Source: an uncultured Prevotellaceae bacterium (GTDB taxonomy: Bacteria; Bacteroidota; Bacteroidia; Bacteroidales; Bacteroidaceae). From it: 23,534 nt of DNA. The notes below the pieces were generated by a model. The model searched no databases. It was not told the DNA's origin and saw nothing but the letters and a program-made list of their open reading frames with translations. Below, one piece after another: positions 8,161 through 13,966 of the stretch; position 1 is the first letter of the stretch, and every line of letters starts with the position of its first letter. Location: assembly GCA_937915745.1 (NCBI GenBank), contig CALGGJ010000068.1:1-23534 (forward strand), given 5' to 3'. The position numbers and the translations under genes were made by a program.

Positions 8161-9423
8161 TCAGTTTCCGTCGGGTTTCAATGCTTCGAAGAATGGCGAG
8201 TCATACCAACGGAATGTATCTACAGGGTCGGGCCTTGATGGGTCGAATCCTGTGAACTCGGGTTTGATGTGCGATGCTACAGGCAGGTTGAGGTCGCGCA
8301 TTCCCTGTAACACCATCTTTGCGATTTCATAGGCACCGTAGGGATTGAAGTGGGTGTTGTCGGCCAATGCCGATTGTTGTCCGGGGAACGTGTTGGCAGG
8401 ATAGTGTACGAAAGCGCGTTTGCTGCCCTCGTTGCCCATTGTTTCGTAGAACGTACGTGTCATGTCGTGCACCTCAATCACCTTCACCCCTTCGCGCATC
8501 GCCACCCATCGCATGGCATCGGGATAGTCGCCGTGGCTCTCGGTTATGTGCCCTGACGAGTCGAATGTGCGTCGTTGGGTGGGAGTGACGAATATAGGTG
8601 TCATGCCTTTGGCGCGTGCCTCGTCGATGAACTGTTTGAGGTTGGTTGCGAAGTTGTAGTATGCTCCCGAGCCTGGGGTTTTCTGTTTTTGGTCGTTATG
8701 TCCGAACTCAACGAACAGGTAGTCGCCACTTTTGGCCAGCGACAGGATTTTCTTCAACCGTCCGGCAGCCATGAACGAGGCTGCTGTCTCGCCGCTCTCG
8801 GCATAATTGGCTACAGCCACACCGTCGTCCATCCACCGTGGCAACATCTGTCCCCAGCTGGCCCATGGTTCATAATCTTGGTCAACCACTGTAGAGTTGC
8901 CGCAGAGCCACAGGGTGGTCACATCGTCTGCGGGTTCTATCTTGATTGCTCCACATGCAGGTGCCTCGCCACCTATTTCGATAGTCAGTTTGTCATCCCA
9001 ATTCAGCTTGGTACGTTCGCGGTCCTTTATCTTCACACGTTCGGTGCCGCCGATGATGGTGTTACGCTTGTTCACCACAAACGTCACAGTCTTTGTCTCG
9101 CCCTTGTTCGTCACTATGTTTTCGGCCATCAGCCTCCGGCTCTCGGCACGCACCGTGGTGTTGCCTCGGCGTTGCTTGCTGCCCAGGGTGAGGGTCACAC
9201 GATAGTTGCCGTCGGGCACCGCTACCGAGAAGAAAAACGGTTTGCCGCTGACAGGAGCTGGAGCCAGACTCGTCATGTCGTAGCCATAGCCACGAGTAGC
9301 GTCGTACGTATCTGAAGGGCCTATGCGTATGGCCGATTTGTCGGCACCGTCGAACGTGAACGATTGTGCCATAAGACTCATGGCAGAAAGCCATGCTAAG
9401 GATGCGGTTAGGATATGATTCAT
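8161..9423 (-). CDS. Rhamnogalacturonan acetylesterase-like SGNH hydrolase (CE12 type)
   Basis: A 420-residue secreted esterase predicted to remove acetyl groups from pectin backbone, clearing the way for rhamnosidases and lyases. The frame is open further upstream to 9474, but the ATG at 9423 is chosen because it begins a good signal peptide (MNHILTASLAWLSAMSLMAQ) and lies downstream of the promoter box at 9448-9455. Numbering from that start: a beta-rich N-terminal domain at about 22-165, then the SGNH domain with block I CGNST and nucleophile Ser177, block III GHND at 241-244, and block V DNTHF with Asp355 and His358. Block I has Asn where classic enzymes have Asp (GDS), a variant I believe recurs in Bacteroidales relatives. 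It is the first gene of the pair with GH106. Confidence 0.93.
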   Translation of the reverse strand: MNHILTASLAWLSAMSLMAQSFTFDGADKSAIRIGPSDTYDATRGYGYDMTSLAPAPVSGKPFFFSVAVPDGNYRVTLTLGSKQRRGNTTVRAESRRLMAENIVTNKGETKTVTFVVNKRNTIIGGTERVKIKDRERTKLNWDDKLTIEIGGEAPACGAIKIEPADDVTTLWLCGNSTVVDQDYEPWASWGQMLPRWMDDGVAVANYAESGETAASFMAAGRLKKILSLAKSGDYLFVEFGHNDQKQKTPGSGAYYNFATNLKQFIDEARAKGMTPIFVTPTQRRTFDSSGHITESHGDYPDAMRWVAMREGVKVIEVHDMTRTFYETMGNEGSKRAFVHYPANTFPGQQSALADNTHFNPYGAYEIAKMVLQGMRDLNLPVASHIKPEFTGFDPSRPDPVDTFRWYDSPFFEALKPDGN

Positions 9424-9447
9424 ACTGATTAGTCGGTTGGTTGTCTG

Positions 9448-9455
9448 CAAAGTTA
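9448..9455 (-). promoter_or_regulatory. -7 promoter box for the acetylesterase-GH106 unit
   Basis: Read on the minus strand this is TAACTTTG, a perfect match to the Bacteroidetes -7 consensus TAnnTTTG. The predicted transcript start, a few bases on, leaves a leader of about 20 nt before the ATG at 9423. No good -33 TTTG is visible at the right distance. Confidence 0.6.
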
Positions 9456-9526
9456 GGTATTTTTGACGAAACACCGACTATGTTTTTGCCATAAATTGTA
9501 ATAAGTCCCTCTTTTTGTGCGGAAAC

Positions 9527-9604
9527 GAGTGCGCAGTCACAAGTCCGCGAGTGCGCAGTCGCAAGTCCGCGAGTGCGCAGTCACAAGCCCGCGAGTGCGC
9601 AGTC
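9527..9604. repeat. 22-bp direct repeat, three copies plus a 12-bp partial
   Basis: Units at 9527-9548, 9549-9570 and 9571-9592 begin with GAGTGCGCAGTC and continue RCAAGYCCGC. A fourth partial unit of 12 bp is at 9593-9604. The copies differ only at two positions. There are no spacers, so this is a tandem array. It lies between the divergent promoters of the pectin unit and the GT2-addAB unit. The motif GAGTGCGCAGTCGT recurs once at 16920, just after addB. Confidence 0.9.
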
Positions 9605-9625
9605 GTGAATATAAGCTCGAATGGT

Positions 9626-9658
9626 GGTAAAAAATGGCCGACCTGCACATTTTTTACC
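9626..9658. promoter_or_regulatory. Perfect 11-bp inverted repeat upstream of the GT2-addAB promoter
   Basis: The arms GGTAAAAAATG (9626-9636) and CATTTTTTACC (9648-9658) are exact reverse complements separated by 11 nt. It ends 10 bp before the proposed -33 element at 9668, a position suited to a regulator-binding site. It could also be a hairpin that ends antisense transcripts. Confidence 0.6.
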
Positions 9659-9667
9659 GAGCAACGT

Positions 9668-9698
9668 CTTGCAGTGTCAGAATTATTGCGTAACTTCG
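9668..9698 (+). promoter_or_regulatory. Promoter of the GT2-addA-addB operon
   Basis: CTTG at 9668-9671 and TAACTTCG at 9691-9698 are separated by 19 nt, fitting the Bacteroidetes pattern TTTG-N19-21-TAnnTTTG with one mismatch in each box. The expected transcript start falls at or within a few bases of the GT2 ATG at 9703, which would give a leaderless or nearly leaderless mRNA. Confidence 0.5.
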
Positions 9699-9702
9699 TG
9701 GC

Positions 9703-10605
9703 ATGAATGAAGACAAACTGCAGCTGTCGGTACTCATCCCGACCTACAACAGCGACTGCCATGCGCTTGTGGCAGCCGTACATAACGAGTGTGCAGAGCT
9801 GGAGCATACCTCCGGCCTGACATACGAAATTATCGTAGCCGACGACGGCTCGACCAATGCCGACACCCTGGCAGCCAACAAGCCCATAGGCCAACTCCCA
9901 TGTTGCCGCCTGCTGTCAGGCGACACCAACCGCGGTCGCAGCTACACCCGAAACATGCTGGCACGACAGGCACGAGGCCGCCGACTCATATTCATCGACA
10001 GCCACATGACCATCATATCACCACACTACATAGCCACATACCTCGCCACGACAAGCAGTGTGTGTCAGGGAGGCTATGTCGTGACATCCGACCCACAGGC
10101 ATGGCAGGGCAACCTCAGATACAAGTACGAACGGAGCAAGGCACACATCAACCACCACAAGACCAGCCCACAGACGTCAAACCACGACTTCCACACATCC
10201 AATTTCTGCATCGATGCCGACGTGATGCTGTCACATCCGTTCGACGAGTCGATATCACAATACGGATACGAAGACGTGCTGATGGGCAAACACCTCATGG
10301 AAGCCGGCATCGAAGTCGAAAACATCGACAACCCCGTAGGATTCGACCATTTTGAAGACAACACATCGTTCCTGGACAAGACAGACCAAAGCCTTCACAC
10401 ACTGGCCACACACATGACCCAACTGCGAGGCTACTCACGACTGCTCGACACGGCCGATACCCTCACACGCTGCCACCTCGCTGCCCCACTGCGCCTCATC
10501 TTGCCACTACTGCTGCCAGCCCTCAAATCCAACCTCAAAGGTCGGCACCCCAGCCTCACGGCTTTCAATACATACAAACTACTGAAACTAATAAGCATGA
10601 CATGA
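9703..10605 (+). CDS. Family 2 glycosyltransferase
   Basis: A 300-residue cytoplasmic GT-A fold enzyme that would transfer a sugar from a nucleotide sugar onto a glycan or lipid. Seen: the N-terminal LSVLIPTYNSD motif (8-18), the nucleotide-binding VADDGSTN (45-52), RGRSYTRNMLA (78-88), and GYEDVLMGKHL (188-198) carrying the catalytic-type Glu-Asp pair at 190-191. The metal-binding D-x-D is degenerate: the expected place reads FIDSHM (Asp99, Ser100, His101). The C-terminal LRLILPLLLPAL stretch could associate with the membrane. The acceptor is unknown. Its TGA overlaps the ATG of the helicase gene by 4 bp (ATGA), so translation is coupled although no functional link between a glycosyltransferase and DNA repair is known. 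Confidence 0.9.
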   Translation: MNEDKLQLSVLIPTYNSDCHALVAAVHNECAELEHTSGLTYEIIVADDGSTNADTLAANKPIGQLPCCRLLSGDTNRGRSYTRNMLARQARGRRLIFIDSHMTIISPHYIATYLATTSSVCQGGYVVTSDPQAWQGNLRYKYERSKAHINHHKTSPQTSNHDFHTSNFCIDADVMLSHPFDESISQYGYEDVLMGKHLMEAGIEVENIDNPVGFDHFEDNTSFLDKTDQSLHTLATHMTQLRGYSRLLDTADTLTRCHLAAPLRLILPLLLPALKSNLKGRHPSLTAFNTYKLLKLISMT

Positions 10606-13600
10606 AGGCAACCGAACAGCACAAAACAGGAAAACTTATCGTAGGACGCGCTTCGGCAGGCAGCGGCAAGACCTTCACACTCACACTCGAATACATACGC
10701 CTGCTCGTAGAAAACCCCGACAACTACCGGCGCATACTGGCTGTAACCTTCACCAACAAAGCCACAGCCGAACTCAAATCAAGAATAATCGACACCCTGC
10801 ACGCAATAGCAACGGGACACCCCAAGGCACAAAGCTACACACAATACCTCTGCCACGCTGGCGACACCACACACCTGCAGCACACCTGCAGCACAGCACT
10901 CAAAGCCATCCTACACGACTACAGCCACTTCAGGGTAGAGACCATCGACTCGTTCTTCCAAAGCATCATACGCGAACTGGCACGCGAGCTCAACCTCACA
11001 GCTAACCTGCGCATAGACCTCGACCAAGACGAGGCACTGACCGAAGCCGTGGCACTGATGATGGAACAAATGAAACGGGGCGACAACACATTCAACGCCG
11101 TTGTGGGATATGTAACCGACAAAATCAACAGCCAGAAACCCACAAACTGGAAGATAGACAAAGAACTAATCGAATTCAGCCACAACATATTCAACGAACA
11201 CTATCTGAAAGCAGAAAAAGACATACGGCACATAACAGCCGACCAACACTTCTATCCACATTACAAGCAAGCGCTCATCAACTCACGCCACAGTGCCGAG
11301 GAACAACGCAAGGCAACAGCGCAGACCTTCATAAACCACACACAGACATTCGGCCTGACCCCCGATATGTTCGTGCGAGGCAGCAAAGGCGTATATGCAT
11401 ACTTCCCAAAAGTGGCCGAAGGCAAAGCACCCAAAGACCTGCCTAAAGCACTGCTCGACGACCCCTATGCACCATGGCTGAAAGACACCCTGCTGAACAA
11501 CCGGCACGCCGAACTATTCAGACAACTCATAAACCAAGACCAACAGCTGCGACGCACACTGGCAACCATAAACGCAAAGCTGAAACATGCAAACCAAATG
11601 CAACTGCTCAGCAAAGTAGATGACACACTGCGCCAACAAAACGAAGAACACAACCGGTTCATCCTGGCCGACACAGCACACCGACTCAACGAAATCATGA
11701 GCGACACCGACGTTCCTTTCATAATGGAAAAAGCAGCCGCACAATTCAGATACATCATGATCGACGAGTTCCAAGACACAAGCGAACTGCAATGGAAGAA
11801 CTTCCAACCACTCATCAAGGAATGCCTGGCCAACGGATGCCGGTGCATCATAGTGGGCGACGTGAAACAAAGCATCTACCGATGGCGCAACAGCGACTGG
11901 GGAATACTCAACGACATCGGCCACACACCACCATTCAGTCCGATGGTAGATGAAACCAGCATGCGACACACACTCGACACCAACCGACGAAGCGCCGGAC
12001 ACATCGTAGAGTTCAACAACAAATTCTTCCGCCAAGCAAGCAAAGACGTAGCCACACACTTCCAAACCGAATTCAGCAAGACGCAAGACTGCACCTCCGA
12101 CATACAGGCAGCATACGCCGACCTGGAACAGAAAATCGAGCCACGAAAACAAGGACAAGGATATGTGAGCATAACAGAAATCCCTGCCGACAACGAAGAA
12201 TCCACAACAACCGACAACCAACAAGCTCAGGCACCCGACCGACAGCAACCAACCGACAAAATGCTCGAATACGTAGAGCAAACCATCATACACCTCACAC
12301 AGAATTCCGGCATAAACTACAACGACATAGCCATACTCACACGCCACAACGCCGAACTACGCACCATTACCCAACACCTGCAACAACACATCCCCGACAT
12401 ACGCATAGTAAGCAGCGAAGCATTCCAACTCAACCAGTCGGAAGCCATCAAACTAATCATACTGGCACTCCAGGCAATTGCCGAGACCAACAGCAACCTC
12501 ACACCATTCCTCCTCGGCACATTGGCATGGAAATACCAGACACTCATACTCGGCAACCACAACACCGACACCGGCCAGTACTTCGAAACCACCGCCGACC
12601 AACTCGCATCCAAGCTGCCGGAAGAGTTCATAAAACACATCGACCAGCTGCAGATGACACCTCTGCGCAAACTCTGCGAGCGCATCTACGACATATTCCA
12701 ACTCGACACCATCGACGGACAAGCAGCATACATGTTCACATTCTTCGACGAACTGTCGGCCTTCATCAACGACAAGACAACCAACATCAACACATTCCTG
12801 CAATACTGGGACGACACCCTCTCGAAAAAAACCATACCCGCCGAAGGAGCCGAAGGCATACAGATGCTCACCATACACCGCTCGAAAGGACTGGAGTTCC
12901 ACACCGTCATACTGCCCTACTGCAACTGGAAGATGGGAGGCAAGCCGGCAGAAGTGCTGTGGTGCAAGAACAACACACCCGAAGGCGAACTGCCCGTCAT
13001 ACCAGTAGCCTTCGGTAAAACCCTGAGCGACACCGACTTCAAGACCGACTACGAAGACGAGCAACTGAAAAACTACGTTGATAACCTCAACCTGATGTAC
13101 GTGGCATTCACCCGAGCATCAAACAACCTCATTGTCATCACCCAAAAGCCAAAAAACAACGAATACTCAACCTACGACATTCTGGCCAGTGCCACCAAGC
13201 AACTTTGCATGCAAGACGGCCAAAAGCCCGTACAAGACAACCTAACGGCTATGCAAGACGGCCAAACGGTCGTACAAGACAACTTGCCTGCCGATACCGA
13301 CACCATCGATTTCACCATAGGAAGCCCCGAACCACACACCGACACATCACCGACACCAAGCAAAAACATCGCAGTAGAGTTCCATACCGGTGGCATCAAT
13401 GCAGTCTTCAGACAGTCGAACGCATCGAAAGAATTCACCACCGACCCCGAATCGGCCGATACAGACGAGGCAGAACGACAGACGTATATCAAACGAGGAC
13501 TCGTCGTACATAATGTATTTGAAAACATACACACAGCCGCCGACATACCACAAGCCATGCGACAACTCGAGCAGCAGGGCGTGATGGCCGACACTGCCTT

Positions 13601-13922
13601 CCAGGAAGAAATCGAAGCAGAGATAAAAAAGGCCATGAAGAACCCGCAGGTAAGCCGATGGTTCGACCCCGGATGGACAGTAATGAACGAATGCAGCATC
13701 ATTGTACGCGACAAGAACGGCGACATCACCACCCAACGTCCCGACCGTGTCATATACAACGGACACGAGACTATAGTCGTTGACTACAAGACCGGGCGCC
13801 CCGACAACAATCACGACAGACAGGTGAAAGACTACATGGAGTTGCTGAGGCAGATGGGCATGACTAATGTGAAAGGATATATATGGTATATGCGCACCGG
13901 TGAAATAAAAGATGTAATTTAG
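10602..13922 (+). CDS. addA: AddA-like UvrD-family helicase with C-terminal nuclease domain
   Basis: An 1106-residue SF1 DNA helicase-exonuclease, the motor subunit of an AddAB-type complex that resects double-strand breaks for recombination. Seen: Walker A GRASAGSGKT (15-24); VTFTNKATAELKSRI (motif Ia region); Walker B DEFQDTSELQW from Asp388; QSIYRWRNSD (motif III/IV region); HRSKGLEF from His759; YVAFTRASNNL (motif VI); and a PD-(D/E)xK nuclease at the C-terminus with RPDRV (Asp1048) and VVDYKTGRP (Asp1061, Lys1063). All active-site residues are intact. Between helicase and nuclease is a low-complexity linker with a duplicated 14-residue unit at 13209-13292. Codons end strongly in C or A. 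It is coupled to the GT2 gene by a 4-bp overlap and followed 29 bp later by the addB-like gene. Confidence 0.94.
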   Translation: MKATEQHKTGKLIVGRASAGSGKTFTLTLEYIRLLVENPDNYRRILAVTFTNKATAELKSRIIDTLHAIATGHPKAQSYTQYLCHAGDTTHLQHTCSTALKAILHDYSHFRVETIDSFFQSIIRELARELNLTANLRIDLDQDEALTEAVALMMEQMKRGDNTFNAVVGYVTDKINSQKPTNWKIDKELIEFSHNIFNEHYLKAEKDIRHITADQHFYPHYKQALINSRHSAEEQRKATAQTFINHTQTFGLTPDMFVRGSKGVYAYFPKVAEGKAPKDLPKALLDDPYAPWLKDTLLNNRHAELFRQLINQDQQLRRTLATINAKLKHANQMQLLSKVDDTLRQQNEEHNRFILADTAHRLNEIMSDTDVPFIMEKAAAQFRYIMIDEFQDTSELQWKNFQPLIKECLANGCRCIIVGDVKQSIYRWRNSDWGILNDIGHTPPFSPMVDETSMRHTLDTNRRSAGHIVEFNNKFFRQASKDVATHFQTEFSKTQDCTSDIQAAYADLEQKIEPRKQGQGYVSITEIPADNEESTTTDNQQAQAPDRQQPTDKMLEYVEQTIIHLTQNSGINYNDIAILTRHNAELRTITQHLQQHIPDIRIVSSEAFQLNQSEAIKLIILALQAIAETNSNLTPFLLGTLAWKYQTLILGNHNTDTGQYFETTADQLASKLPEEFIKHIDQLQMTPLRKLCERIYDIFQLDTIDGQAAYMFTFFDELSAFINDKTTNINTFLQYWDDTLSKKTIPAEGAEGIQMLTIHRSKGLEFHTVILPYCNWKMGGKPAEVLWCKNNTPEGELPVIPVAFGKTLSDTDFKTDYEDEQLKNYVDNLNLMYVAFTRASNNLIVITQKPKNNEYSTYDILASATKQLCMQDGQKPVQDNLTAMQDGQTVVQDNLPADTDTIDFTIGSPEPHTDTSPTPSKNIAVEFHTGGINAVFRQSNASKEFTTDPESADTDEAERQTYIKRGLVVHNVFENIHTAADIPQAMRQLEQQGVMADTAFQEEIEAEIKKAMKNPQVSRWFDPGWTVMNECSIIVRDKNGDITTQRPDRVIYNGHETIVVDYKTGRPDNNHDRQVKDYMELLRQMGMTNVKGYIWYMRTGEIKDVI
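13209..13292 (+). repeat. 42-bp tandem duplication in the addA linker
   Basis: Two in-frame copies of 42 bp (13209-13250 and 13251-13292) encode MQDGQKPVQDNLTA and MQDGQTVVQDNLPA. They lie in the poorly conserved linker between the helicase core and the nuclease domain, so length change is probably tolerated. Confidence 0.85.
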
Positions 13923-13966
13923 TACGGACTTTCTCGAAGATGTAATTTAGTATGGACTTTCTCGAT
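13911..13966. repeat. 28-bp tandem duplication across the addA stop and addB start
   Basis: Copies at 13911-13938 and 13939-13966 are nearly identical. Each contains GATGTAATTTAG followed by TAYGGACTTTCTCGA. The first holds the addA stop codon TAG (13920-13922), the second the addB ATG (13952). In the first copy the matching ATG is ACG (13924-13926). As 28 is not a multiple of three, a start there would read TDFLEDVI and stop at the TAG of the second copy. Confidence 0.93.

Noticed and set aside
9424..9474. A longer N-terminus for the acetylesterase
   Set aside because: It would start upstream of the -7 box at 9448-9455 and place 17 residues ahead of a good signal peptide.
9527..9604. A CRISPR array
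   Set aside because: The 22-bp units are directly abutted without unique spacers and no cas gene is in the window.
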